Assembly: GCA_015143295.1 (NCBI GenBank)
Contig: CM026562.1
Span: 11,684,041-11,748,040, forward strand
Origin: Tetracentron sinense
Lineage: Eukaryota > Streptophyta > Magnoliopsida > Trochodendrales > Trochodendraceae
Reading direction: 5' to 3'
DNA length: 64,000 nt
The position numbers and the translations under genes were made by a program. Of the stretch, positions 11,274 through 22,309 are shown one piece after another (within the stretch, counting starts at the first letter, position 1; each line of letters starts with the position of its first letter). The notes below the pieces were generated by a model that did no database searches, was not told where the DNA came from, and saw only the letters and a program-made list of their open reading frames with translations.

Positions 11274-11878
11274 GTTTCGATGTGGGGTCTATACAGAAAG
11301 CTTGTTGCGGAATCGGTGGCGATTACGATTTTGATCTTACTAGGTTTTGTGGAGCTCCAAGGGTTCTTGTTTGTCGCAATCCCGAGAGACGGGTTAGCTG
11401 GGATGGTATTCATTTGACTCAGGAGGCTTATAAGCATATGGCAGAATGGCTCATTCGAGACATCATGCCTAAGATCCATTGCATTGTTTGACGCAATTCC
11501 AATTTGGATTAATTGGGGTAGTTAAGTATTTTTTATTTTAGATTAATTTATTTATTAAATTGTGGGTTCTTGGGGGTAGTTAAGCTTTATTTAGATACGA
11601 TATGTAGCACCCTGGATATTTATTTTCTGTCATGTATTAAAACCTTAATGTCTTTTCCTTGGTAAGCAGTTGGAATTCCGAGTTTCTAAACTCCTTTTGC
11701 AGATCAGTCAACTTTGGGGACATTTTGGTCCATAAATGAAGTAAAATTTCGAAATTCTAAAATACCAGAAATGTTCATTTTCGAAAGAGGAATCCAACGC
11801 AAGTTGAATCGTCGAAATCCGACGAACAAGTCAAAAGTTATGGCCAAAATAGTAAAATGAGTCAAAAATCTGCAGAGC

Positions 11879-12092
11879 ACCGATCGCTAGAGATCGCTCG
11901 GTTCACAACCAATCACTCGGTCCAAATTAGCGATCGATCGGTCCACAACCGATCGATCGGTAGCTATCGACTGGTTAACTTTTTGTATGGAGAATTTTTC
12001 CGGAGAGGGTGTTTTTGACTGAGAGCTCGGTCAAGAATACTGGTTGAGCGGTAGGCGACCGATCGCTCGGTCATAACCACCGATTGCTCGGT
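11879..12092 (+). promoter_or_regulatory. Palindrome cassette upstream of the LTR TATA box
   Basis: About eight copies of ACCGATCGATCGGT-like palindromes, several degraded, lie 65-280 bp upstream of the TATA box at 12157. The spacer with CTATCGACTGGT and TTGTATGGAGAATTTTTCC is the reverse complement of the spacer seen in the minus-strand LTRs. Role inferred. Confidence 0.6.
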
Positions 12093-13404
12093 CTTTCGTG
12101 TTTTTGCAGAATTTCAGTAAGGGATTTTAGGTCTTTTTGCCCTCAACCCTTGAGGCTATAAATAGAGGTCCTATTTCGAGGTATTAGAGTACTTTACCTA
12201 TTTCTAACCTAATTTGGCAAGGAAAGAGAGAAAACCTAGGGTTTGAGGGAGAGTTTGCTTGGAGAAGAAGGAGATTGCTAGGAGATTGTAAGGAGAGCTT
12301 CGAGATCTCCCTCAAAGCTCCTCAAAATCACACTGTGAGCGATTTGGATCAAAGGGAAGGATCCCTAAGGTCGATAAACTCCCTAACTCAACTCTATTAA
12401 TGATGTTTGGTGAATATTATTATAATATAAATGATAGAAATGATAATTTGAATTTTTTTTTCCTAATTATGCATAAATTAAGCTTGTTAGAGATGGAAAT
12501 GGATCTAAGTTATGGATGGATTGTATGGAGGATGGGAAATATTATGGAGGAAGGGATGAATGTATGGATGTGGAGTATGTTTGGGTGTATAGATGGATTA
12601 TGGTGTGGTGGAATGTTAAAAATGGGAAAGGGCAAAATATTCATAATTAACTCACTCAAGGTGTTTGTTGAAATGCTTAAGAAGGAGAAATGTTAGTATG
12701 ATGCTATTGATTTGTAACGACCCCAAAATCCTACAAGGCTAAGATAGGACTTTGGAATCGTCACATTATCTTAAACCTGCTTAAAATTCATGCATACAAG
12801 GCTACTACACGAGTCTCCAAAAATGAGAGTAATAAAATTTCAATATATAAGCTATAACCAACCTGCACAAGTCTACGATCAACATCTATAACTCACTATA
12901 AACCAAAAGGTATGAAATACACAACTATAAAAAGTCTACTAAACAACATCATCTGAAAGTCTAATACAAAACTCTCTCAACCAACAAAACATAAACTAAG
13001 AGGTGTAGCCACCCAAGACTCCGGCTCCTTCCTCGATGGGCTCACCTTCTCCTCCTTCCTCGATGTAAGTCTCCTCAACCCACGGCTCTGCCGTGTACTT
13101 CTGCTCTAAACCTACCAAGACAAAAGTCTGGCTAAGTACAAAAGTACTCGGTGTATATAAAATCCAACCAACAATAATAATATACCTGCACTTGGTTTGA
13201 AACATATCCAATAGCATAATAACATAATCAGAGTACGGAAGAACGTGTGCGCATATACATCATATCATCACCTTGACTTGTGTACTTGTGGGAATCTTAG
13301 ACTTGGAAGACAATACACTTATGAGTTGCTTATGCTTATGAGACCACGTGCTTGTGAGATGCTTATGCTTATGCACTTATTCAGATCATACAATGATGTG
13401 ACAA

Positions 13405-13530
13405 GCCGTTCTTGGTGGATACGGACCATGTCTAAGAAATCATATGGTTAGCATGCAGTTCTTGGTGGATACGGACCATGCTTAAAAATCAAATGGTTGA
13501 CATGCCGTTCTTGGTGGATACGGACCATGT
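13405..13530 (-). repeat. Tandem repeat in the nested LTR, three copies
   Basis: Three copies of a roughly 50-bp unit with core CCGTTCTTGGTGGATACGG followed by ACCATG. CCGT and ACGG at the two ends of the core can pair. It lies at the same place in the LTR as the tandem arrays of the other Tekay-like LTRs, but its sequence is unrelated to theirs. Confidence 0.7.
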
Positions 13531-14499
13531 CATGCTTATGCTTATTCAGAATGTCATACTTATGCCATACTCATACTTGTGGTCCACATGTGTGACTTGT
13601 GAGACTCTTATCTTAACATACACGTGCATATGTGCTTAAGTGTCGAAATTAACATTCGAGTTGGTAATTGCTTAGATTCCGATCTCCCACCATACTGTCC
13701 CATACCAAATAGTTAGAGAATTCCCGGTTTGAGAGATTTTCTTCTAAGTTCTTACCTTCCCGACTATCAACTTCCATGCAAGTAATTAGGCATACTTATC
13801 AAACAATCACATATACATATCGTATCATAATTTATAGCACAACTCATAATCAATTTACCACCATTTCATAAGAGTATAATAGCATTTATCCTCTCAAGCA
13901 TTTTTACCAACACCTTGAGTACGCATAATATGAATCCACTTCCCTTCTATATTTTCAAGCATTCATCAAACCAAAATCCATCCATACAATCAATTCACCA
14001 TTCACATCCACATATTAATCCCATCCTCCATACATTTCCCATCCTCCCTAAATTTCCCATCCTCCATATATTCTATCCAAATCCAATCCACATTTCCATA
14101 AATAATTAGCTTACTTCATAGAAAATTTGGGAAAAATGCATTTAATCTCTATTCTATCATTCCTATCATATTAATATTCACCAAACATTAAAATAGAGTT
14201 GATTAGGATAGTATATCGACCTTAGGAATCCTTCTCTTGGATTCAAAACGCTCCTGAGGTGATTTGGGGAAGCTTTGAGGACGATCTCTAAGCTTTCCTC
14301 TCAATCTTCTAGCAATCTCCTTCTTCTCCAAGAAGGCCCTCTCTCAAAACCCTAGGGTTTCTCTCCCTTTTTGCTAAATTAGGTTAGAAATAGGTAGAGT
14401 ATTCTAATACCCCGAAATAGAATCCCTATTTATAGCCCCAAAGTTTGAGAACCAAAAGACCAAAAAGCCCTTACTAAAATTCTGAAAAAAATATGAAGG

Positions 14500-14664
14500 A
14501 CCGAGCGATCGGTTCTCAACCGAGCGATCGTTGCTCTTGACCCAGCTCTCGGTCAAAAAAGCACTCTCTAGAAATTTTTCCCATACAAAATTTTGGACCA
14601 GTCGATAGATACCGATCGATCGGTTTTGGACCGATCGATCGCTACTTCTAACCGAGCGATCAGT
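14500..14664 (-). promoter_or_regulatory. Palindrome cassette upstream of the nested LTR TATA box
   Basis: Five ACCGAGCGATCGGT/ACCGATCGATCGGT palindromes lie within 165 bp, about 65-230 bp upstream (minus sense) of the TATA box at 14426-14435. The spacer CTCTCTAGAAATTTTTCCCA matches the other cassettes. Confidence 0.65.
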
Positions 14665-15477
14665 GCTCTACAGATTTTTGACCCGCTTTACTGTTTCGGC
14701 CATAACTTTTGAATCGTTCGACAGATTTCGACGATTCAACTTGCGTTGGATTCGTCTTCCGAAAATGAATATTTCTAGCATTTTAGAATTTCCAAATTCT
14801 CATTTATTTATGGGCCAAAGTGTCTCCAAAGTTGACTGATCTGCAATTCCATCAGACAAAACATCGGAAAACCCACTTTTGACTTAGCTTAGACTAAAAA
14901 TATGAACAACATTAAACATGAACCTCGAAGAGGGTCTAATACCTTTCTAATGGTTCAAGAATCACTCAATTCCAATAAACGATGCCAAAACTAGAGCTTC
15001 CTAAAGTTTAGGGTGTGTTATGACATCCCTCCGCTTACAAGTTTGATTAAGTCTTAAGCACACTATACCAATTAGATATAAATACATAAATAGTAAAACA
15101 TCACAAGGACTATAATATCCCTAATACTTGCAATAAAAACATGAAAAATATTCGGGTCTCTACATGATTATTGATAAATTAAGTTAAATGGATATTGTTG
15201 TCGCTATGATAAATTATGCCTTATTTACTTGTATTGTGATCGGTATTCGGGTAGGCCAAATCTTAGAGGAAAATTTTTCACGTTGGGAATTCTCTAACTA
15301 GGGAGATGTAACCTAGCGGAGTTTCCTAACGGAAGATTGGAATCTAAGGATGACTCATTTGAATTCCAATCACGACACTCAAGCACACGTGCACTTGCAT
15401 GGTAAGTATTCAAGTCTCATGAGTCCACTTGTCTCACAAGCATGCGTGCATTGGATACGAACATGTTACGAATTATG

Positions 15478-15665
15478 CCATGAAAGAATGATCCCTCACT
15501 ACGAACATCCACTCTATGCATTGTCGCACTCATGTTATGCTATGAAAGAATGATTCCCCATTACGAACATCCACTCTATGCGTTGTCGAACACTATGAAT
15601 TATGCGTTACCGAGACAAAACACTATGAATTATGCATTGATGGGATAAACACCCTATGAATCATG
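15478..15665 (+). repeat. Tandem repeat in the outer LTR
   Basis: Two good copies of a 62-bp unit (ATGAAAGAATGATYCCYCAY... then ACGAACATCCACTCTATGC) start at about 15479 and 15541, followed by shorter CACTATGAATTATGC copies. It is at the position where the related LTRs carry other, unrelated tandem arrays. Confidence 0.65.
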
Positions 15666-16320
15666 CATGTATGAGTCTATGCATATGTTAAGGCAAGTTC
15701 ATGAATAAGAATCGCACGAGTACACTAGTCAAGATGATGTTATGACATGTTATATGCTTTGCACTCTGATTATGTCTATTTTACATGAAAGTAGTATGAT
15801 TAGGCTTAGATAAACTGAGTTATGCTATCGTTATTACTCATGCTATCTTATGTTGTTGTTAGTTTGCTTATCCAATGAGTATTCCATACTCAGTCGACCG
15901 GTCATTGTCTTCAGGTTTAGGAGGAGAGCCGTGGACTGAGGAGGTGTACGCCGAAGAGGGGGAAGAAGGTGAGCTTCCAGAGGAGGAGGCTAGGGATATT
16001 GATAGTCATCCCTATTGAGTAGTTTTAGTATTTCTTTTTGGAAGAGATATTTATATTAGACTTTTGACTTTTAGTTGATGTTGCCTTAGTTGTCTTACTC
16101 TATTGATGGTTTTAGACTATTTCGTTTATGAGGAGCTATGAGGTGTGGATTATCATTGTACAGGATGGTTTGACTTTTTTTGATCGAGATTTTACTATCC
16201 TCATTTTTGGAGACTCGTGTTAGTATGCCTTGTATGTATGGATTTTAAGCAGGTTTATGTAATGTGACAATTCTAAAGTCCTATTTTAGCCTTGTAGGAT
16301 TTTGGGGTCGTTACACGATA

Positions 16321-16867
16321 TCTTAGGACTATTTGGTTCTTCCAAGGATTTGTTTGTGACGAGTATTTTGCAATTAAATGTTATATAGATTGGTTATATA
16401 TAATCTAAAGTTTAGCATTTTGGTATGTATAAGTAGATCCCCTCCTTTTTTCTAGCTTTGTCTTTTTTTTTTTTTATATAAAATTATGGAAAACTGAAAT
16501 TTTTGTCAAGAAATTTATCTTATGAAAACTAACTTTCGATCAGTGTTCTCCCATTTGGCTGAAAGCCTAAGATTGGGGTAGAAGAAAAGAAAAGAAAATG
16601 AAATAAAAGAAAAGAAAAAAAATGAAATAAGTTAAAAGAAAAGAAAAGAAAAGAAAATGAGATTTTCTTGTGTGTTTAGTTTGCAAGATATTTAGAGAAA
16701 ACTAGAAATAAAAAAAATATCATTTTTTTCCTAAAATGTCCATTAGTCCTATACATATTTATATGTTAAATAATTAATGACATAACAATTTTGAATGATA
16801 ATTTTGAAAAGATACTTTTCTTGACATTTGTACCTTAATTTTCTCTCAAAATAGCTTTTTTTTACAT
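16321..16867. other. Flanking DNA with an AAAAG-rich low-complexity tract
   Basis: 16321-16560 continues the old 3' flank of the GDSL pseudogene beyond the solo LTR. 16577-16660 is made of AAAAG/AAAATG units. The rest is AT-rich. No gene recognised. Confidence 0.5.
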
Positions 16868-17388
16868 GTGAAAGTATTGAGAGAAGGTGAAGGAAAATTG
16901 AGATTCAATGGTCATGGAATGACAATTGGGAATGCTCCCAATACTAGGAAATCCACTTCCAAGGCAAAAGGGAAAGCGTCAACCTCCAAAGGCAAGGCCC
17001 CGGCCAAAGAAAAATCAAAAAATGCAGCACCTAGTGAACTTAGCCTTCCCTCGAGACTTCCCAAATTTGTGTCTTCTGCTTGTGAAAGTAGCTACAAAAG
17101 GTTTATGCATCGTCACCCAGTCCTGGTTGAGAGAAAAACTACCCTCTCAAATTTTCCTGGCTATGATTTAGTCAACATCATTAATGCTCGTGGGTGGGTA
17201 GGTGTTATTAAAGTTTATGGTCAGGCTCTGGTAAAACTAATTCAGGAATTTTATGCCAACATTTATGACTTCAATTCTGATACTTGGCTCCTACAGTCAA
17301 GAGTCCTTGGTCATCCTATTGTGATTCACTCGGATCTTATTGCCACCTTTCTTGAGTGTCCTCATGTCCTCGAGGCCTACTATCCCCA
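16868..17388 (+). pseudogene. Relic of a SIRE-type envelope-like reading frame
   Basis: About 170 codons remain. The segment with LVERKTTLSNF, IQEFYANI, HSDLIATFLECPHVLEAYYP aligns well with residues about 120-210 of the envelope-like protein at 26563-27852 (MVERDIQIADF, VREFYSNF, NADLISKFLGCPRVPNAYYP). A Lys/Ser/Ala-rich stretch precedes it in both. This is the family often labelled putative plant transposon protein. The relic is cut on the right by the LTR piece at 17389 and its left limit is unclear. Broken fossil of a second, older SIRE-like element, otherwise missing from the window. Confidence 0.75.
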
Positions 17389-17723
17389 TGTAACGACTCA
17401 AATTTTTGATATAAAATCTTGGGGGTCAAGGTAGCCTCTAATTAAGATTAAGTAATTAAAATTAATATTTATAATTAATTAGGGTGTCACCTTCTCCTAA
17501 TCGGAATCCTTAAACCCCCAGAAAAGTGTTTGGGTATACTAGCAGGACCCGATTTATTGGATCTAGTGTTGGATAATCACCAATAAAATGCAGTATTTTT
17601 ACCCAAAATTCTCACACTACGTGTTGGTTTGCTACCTGGATAACTATCCATCATGCCAGTCCCGTCACGCATCGGTTCGCAAAACTACGACGCGTCTTGT
17701 ACCCAAAATATGGGAAATCCGTG
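17389..17723 (-). mobile_element. LTR fragment, probably Gypsy
   Basis: Begins TGTAACGACTC, the same end type as the Tekay-like LTR at 12713, directly inside the envelope-like relic, and is cut at about 17724 by chromovirus A. No other part is visible. The family call rests on the end sequence alone. Confidence 0.45.
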
Positions 17724-18012
17724 TGTCGTGACCAAAAATACCTCATAGAAGATAGGAGACCTTTGGAACATGACCTAAATCTTATCATACTATCTTGTGC
17801 AATACACAAGGCACACAAATAGCGAAAACTGAAAATTTCTAAATAACATCAACTGTACATGTATCCAAGTATGAACCAACAGAGTTTCAACAAAGTATAA
17901 TTCTAAAGTGGACATTCTCTGCTTATCAAAATACACAAATCTCTCCCTCACCCTCTCAACAGTATTCTAGATAGGGCCACCTATCCGGTGCTCTATCCTT
18001 GAGTGGATGATC

Positions 18013-20174
18013 TGTTGGACATATATGCCCTCGAAAGCCAATAAGAGACTTTTCTATGTTGATTAGACAAACATCATATTCACACAACCAACTATAATAG
18101 GTATTTATATTAATTACTGTCTCATATGATGATGACATAAAGTTCCATAGGTAACATTGTAGGAAAATCATGCAAAGGTTGCAAGGAGATATGATTTTCC
18201 GGTTCCTTGTAAACCTAATATTGTTCGAAGCCTCTAGAGTACTGGTTGGGCGCCGTACTTCATCATGGCTTGCACATGTGTAGTTCTATGAGATAGTGTG
18301 ATGAATCTCATTCACAGAGAGTGGTGACTCTTGACTAACATGTGAGTATATGTAGCAAGTACATAATACTGAACGGGGTCACTAGTGGATACCCTATGGA
18401 ATACACTGTCAGATTGTATTAGGGTTATCCATTTGACAAATTGTCCTTAGACCTGAGAGGTTAACATTTTCTCAGACATTTGTCTATATGGCTTTGATGT
18501 GCCAATCGGCAATGTCCAATACACAGGACTAACTCCGGGTACGTTGGGTCATGTATACTATGTTTGGAGAAGTGTGTAAACACTCAATAAGGAATCCACA
18601 ACTCCTTAATTGAAGATAATGATATCAAGGTGATACTTATTGAACTGAACTGTTAAATCCAGTACTGGTGCTTTTCGGTAAAATGGTCTTTATCGAAGTT
18701 GATATTTTAATATGGAAAAGTATATATAAATATATATGTCAGTTCTTTTCTAATGTTTCTTCAAAAGTGTTTTGGAGGTTCAGTTCAATGAAAAGTAATC
18801 ATGAGAAAGAGTTCTATTCATAAGCTAGGGACTAAGACAGTGGAATTGTTCCAATCCCGGAAGCTTACAAGTGATATCGGAATGTGGAAGGATTTATTTG
18901 TAAATATATTGTGAGATGGTACTTACAAGTAATTCTCTAATTTCTAGAGGTTAATCACATTGTGTTAATGGACATTAATTGTGATTGGTGGAAGTCCAGG
19001 GACTTAGATAACATTCTATGATCCTAATGGAGTTTTAGGAAAGGTGTTTCCTAGTAACAATGCTTCAACCAAAAAGGTGAAGTACTTGGTCCCACAACCG
19101 GAAATAGGAGATCCCTTTAGATCCCACACACAAGGACCTTCTTAAAGTATTTAATTTAATTTATAATTAAATTAATTAATTTCTCTAAGTAATCACTATA
19201 TGGTATAGTGAAGCTCTAAAAGGTGGAATCACATTAGATGTGAAAAACCAAATGGGTAGGACCCATTGGGAATTATTATAAAATAATAATTCAAGTGACC
19301 AAGAGGGTTTTGGAAACCCTTTAGGCGTGTAGGGTGGGACCCACCTAGGGTGGGACGCCCACTTCAAGGAGGAATAATAATTGTTATTATTTTAATTAGT
19401 TTCTAATTAATTAACACCTTATTGGATAAGGTTAGTTGGTTAGTTAGTTAGTTAGTTACTAATTAAAGATTCCCTAATTGTTAGGGATTCCATTAGTTAA
19501 TTACTAATTCAAGATTCCTTATTGGATAAGGATAAGATTAGTTACTAATGGATAAGGTTGGTTTCTTTTAAGATTAATCCTAATTGGATTAGGAGAATAA
19601 TCAATAAAGGAAACTATTGAGGAATCCAAATTGGATTTGGACAAGGTTAATGAATTATAATTGGATTACAATTCAAGCAACCAAGAGGGGACTTATATAA
19701 AGGATTGGATGCCCAGCCCTTTAATATACATAATTCTCCAGAATTTTTTCTTCTCTCCCTCTCCTAAAAAAAAAAAAACCTCACACCCATCTCTCTCTTC
19801 TTTTGTCTTCTTGATTGGATCTTGAGGAAAAGCAAGAATTCATCTTGTTCATCAAGAAAGGTTCTTGATCAATAAAGATTGGATCTTTATTCAAGATTCC
19901 TAGAGCTGGAAATTTGGAAGGGCCATTAGCTTCCATTAGAGAAAGCTTTAAAGGAAAAAGAAGGTTCGTGTGAATCGACAGGAGACTTGACACTTGTGAA
20001 GTTTTGCGAGTACTATTCTAACGTGGATTTGACTTAACAATTTCAAAGTCGCAAAGGTGAATGTTATTCTAACCTTCATTGAATAAAATCAATTAGAATC
20101 TTAGTCAGATCTTGGGATTCGATGTATGCCCCCCAAGAACTGTGTTTCTAAAATTAAAAAGAGGCATACTTTCA
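18013..20174 (+). mobile_element. Solo Copia LTR inside the chromovirus A LTR
   Basis: Starts TGTTGGACAT and ends CTTTCA, with a perfect 5-bp TSD, tgatc, at 18008-18012 and 20175-20179; 2,162 bp. It is a relative of the Copia LTR at 22310: both have the ATTTTCCGGTTCCTTGT/ACTTTCCGGTTCCTTA block and a TATA box (TATATAAAGG at about 19695) followed by TTCTCCAGAATTTTTTC. A GTTA microsatellite lies at about 19434-19460. No PBS or internal DNA follows. Confidence 0.85.
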
Positions 20175-20529
20175 TGATCCATAGTAGACTTAGGCTCGTA
20201 GTACTCCTTCACCCAAGACTCGGAGCAAACATCAAATGGACATGCCGATGATAACAAATCGGCTCAGCATGGAATACTTAGCCTGTACAAACCACTAAAT
20301 AATATGTCATAATTTCACATGCTTCACATAGTCAGTTCATAGAATACACATGCACTGAAACACATAAGGAAACCTCTTTGCAAATACACATGTGCGATAC
20401 GGTAGAAACACGTACACTTATTTTCAAAATCATATTCTTCTTTTCTTTTCTTCTATCTCTTTACCTCTACCCATGAAACATTCACTTTACTTTACACATG
20501 ACTTTATGGGAGTGTACACATGACTTTGA

Positions 20530-20800
20530 CTAATGCTCTACCTAGAGTGGTAGAAGTCCATTAGCATTCATATACACATGGAGTATGCCTAATGCTCTAC
20601 CTAGAGTGATAGAAGTCCATTAGCATCTTTATCTACCTCCCTATGGATATCTTTGCACATAGTTTACCTGGAACAAATGCCAAATGCTCTACCTAGGTTG
20701 GTAGAAGTCCATTTGCATCCTTCCAATACACATAGCTTCATTTGGGACTAGATGACTAATGCTCTACATAGGTTGGTAGAAGTCCACTATCATCCTCCCG
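20530..20800 (-). repeat. Hairpin tandem array in the chromovirus A LTR, four copies
   Basis: Copies start at about 20530, 20589, 20681 and 20756. Each 40-bp unit is a two-part stem: an outer pair (CTAATG with CATTAG) and an inner pair (CTACC with GGTAG). In the third copy the outer arm changes on both sides to CAAATG and CATTTG, keeping the pairing. Confidence 0.8.
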
Positions 20801-21540
20801 ATACATCTTACTTTGTTCATCATCTTTTACTTTACTTTTCAGATACACATATACAAAACTCGAATCATGCACTTGCGTGTTCATGTGGAAATTGTGAATA
20901 ACATATAGACAATTGAAAACACTTAACCATTAACTCATGCTTTGCTATATTTCATTTCATAATTTCAATTCATTTTGAAATCAATTACACATCACGTACA
21001 CTTGAATTCATCATATAATCACTTTTCATTCTTTAGTTTAAAGCATAAATTCACCTCATCAAAATTCACAGTTTTTCATCATGGTTTTGTAATTGGGGAT
21101 TATGAAACTAAAAGCTAGTAGAAAGTATCTACAATATTTCATCATAACACATGATTCCCATCTTCAATTTCATCCATAACATGCTTTTCTCTTTAGGTTT
21201 AAGTATTGGATCATGACAAAAGTATCTAGTAGAGAGTATCTACCTTTCTAGGATCGTTTCCCTATGATCACATGCTTTAGAAAACCCCAGAGTAGCAACA
21301 ATGGACCTTGGATGAACACCCAAGCATAAGCAAATCCTCTTTCTTTCTCTCCTTTCTTTCCTCTCTCTCTTTTCTTTTCTTTTTCTTCTCTCAAAATAGT
21401 TCTAAGGGTTGTGTAACCCTTAGCCCACGAAATAGGGCTTATATAGACCCCCAAGGGTCTTGTGAAACACCTAAAAAGTCTCTCAAAATATCCATAAAAC
21501 ATAAAGTAGACCGGCCAAGCCAAAAGGGAGCAAAAATACA

Positions 21541-21728
21541 CAGTCGGTCAACTGGCTAGGAGGGGCAGTTGACCGGCCAGTGTAAAACCCTTGAAATCCC
21601 CCTTTTCAAAGACAGTCGGTCGGTCGGGAATAGGTCAACCGGCCTTCCCAAAAATCCTACTGTGGCCCTATTTTTGAGCCTTTTTTATATAGGCAGTCAA
21701 CCGGGGAGAGGGGCATTCAACCGGCCAC
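21541..21728 (-). promoter_or_regulatory. GGTCAACCGGCC-type palindrome cassette upstream of the TATA box of LTR A
   Basis: Words such as CAGTTGACCGGCCAG, GGTCAACCGGCC, CAGTCGGTCGGTCGG and CAACCGGCC recur five to six times, 95-290 bp upstream (minus sense) of the TATA box at 21438-21447. This is the place where related LTRs carry the GATCGATC palindromes. Role inferred. Confidence 0.5.
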
Positions 21729-22145
21729 CTGTAGAACTTGGCCATTTCCCCCATTTTTCCCTCTTAGAGTGTTTCCACTCTCGTGTGAATTCACTTAGAG
21801 TATTTTTACTCTTTTTTCCTTTGGTTTTCACCACACACACATAACTAATACACAAATCCAAAATCCCTCATATCATTTCACCACTTCAAATGATATAGAA
21901 GGACATTATGCATTTTGAACACTATTCACTGGGTATGAAAATAGAGTTATGGGGTTCTACATACTTCCCCACTTACCAGAATTTTACCCCCAAAATTAGA
22001 ATGATACAAGAGGGTACAAAAAACAAAAATACATGAAAACTGACAAAGGAAAACAATACATACAAATTAGGATACTTTTCCCTCACTTCGGCCTCGCGCT
22101 CCCATCTAGCCTCTGTAAGAACCCAATTTTTACACCCCATACCTT

Positions 22146-22194
22146 GGTCATCCCCCAGTGGAGTCCCTAGGTCATCCCCCAGTGGAGTCCCTAG
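22146..22194 (+). repeat. 24-bp tandem duplication resembling the complement of the PBS
   Basis: Two copies of GGTCATCCCCCAGTGGAGTC with CCTA after each. The core TCCCCAGTGGAGTC differs at one base from the reverse complement of the Tat PBS at 38407-38422, i.e. it looks like the 3' end of the priming tRNA. The other Tat LTR starts in the window (1453, 54347) lack it. Confidence 0.7.
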
Positions 22195-22309
22195 TAGAAC
22201 CTAAACCATTCAGGCTCAAGGCCCATTACCCCTAAAACCTTGTGTAACCCTAGACTAAACCCTAGCTAGACCATAGGCAAACCCTAAACCCTAGCCCTAG
22301 GTATGCCCT

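Larger units (their letters stand above)
6206..11491 (+). pseudogene. GDSL esterase/lipase pseudogene, five exons
   Basis: Plant GDSL esterases/lipases are usually secreted serine hydrolases of about 370-400 residues acting on lipid esters. Likely exons: 1, 6206 to about 6500; 2, 6999-7211; 3, 7311-7458; 4, 10870-11143; 5, 11274-11491; GT-AG borders are visible at most joins. Family blocks are clear: SDTGNFIREVPIGTASVFA in exon 1, GVNFAVAGSTALD in exon 2, LFLMGEIGGNDFNYAFF in exon 3, VVPGNFPIGCFP and YADYCNAFHWLL in exon 4, and WDGIHLTQEAY with the catalytic Asp/His pair in exon 5. It is dead: the nucleophile motif G-D-S reads G-E-L, the signal-peptide frame of exon 1 closes after 17 codons, two more stops lie late in exon 1, exon 3 is one base short near its end, and an in-frame stop follows FHWLL in exon 4. 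Intron 3 is swollen to 3.4 kb by a solo LTR and a MITE. No intact copy is in the window. Confidence 0.9.
12713..15164 (-). mobile_element. Solo LTR nested in opposite orientation inside the 11603-16315 LTR
   Basis: Starts TGTAACGACC and ends GTCTCTACA on the plus strand; a perfect 5-bp TSD, tgatt, flanks it (12708-12712 and 15165-15169). It is 2,452 bp and aligns along much of its length with the outer LTR in reverse complement, for example around 14200 against 12370, so both belong to one family. A TATA box (minus) lies at 14426-14435. No internal region. Confidence 0.9.
11603..16315 (+). mobile_element. Solo LTR (Tekay-like Gypsy) interrupted by a second LTR
   Basis: Starts TGTAGCACCC at 11603 and ends GGGGTCGTTACA at 16315, flanked by a perfect 5-bp TSD, cgata (11598-11602 and 16316-16320). 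Without the inner LTR (12713-15164 plus one TSD) it is about 2.26 kb. It has no internal region. A TATA box (TATAAATAG, 12157-12165) follows the palindrome cassette, so U3 is 11603 to about 12190. It landed just downstream of the GDSL pseudogene, in its former 3' region. Confidence 0.9.
17724..21961 (-). repeat. 3' LTR of chromovirus A
   Basis: Starts at about 17724 (TGTCGTGACC) and ends at 21961 (GGGGTTCTACA), about 2.07 kb without the inserted Copia LTR. A TATA box (TATATAAG on the minus strand) lies at about 21438-21447. It carries the U5 hairpin (20261-20283), a four-copy hairpin array (20530-20800) and a palindrome cassette (21541-21728). Confidence 0.8.
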
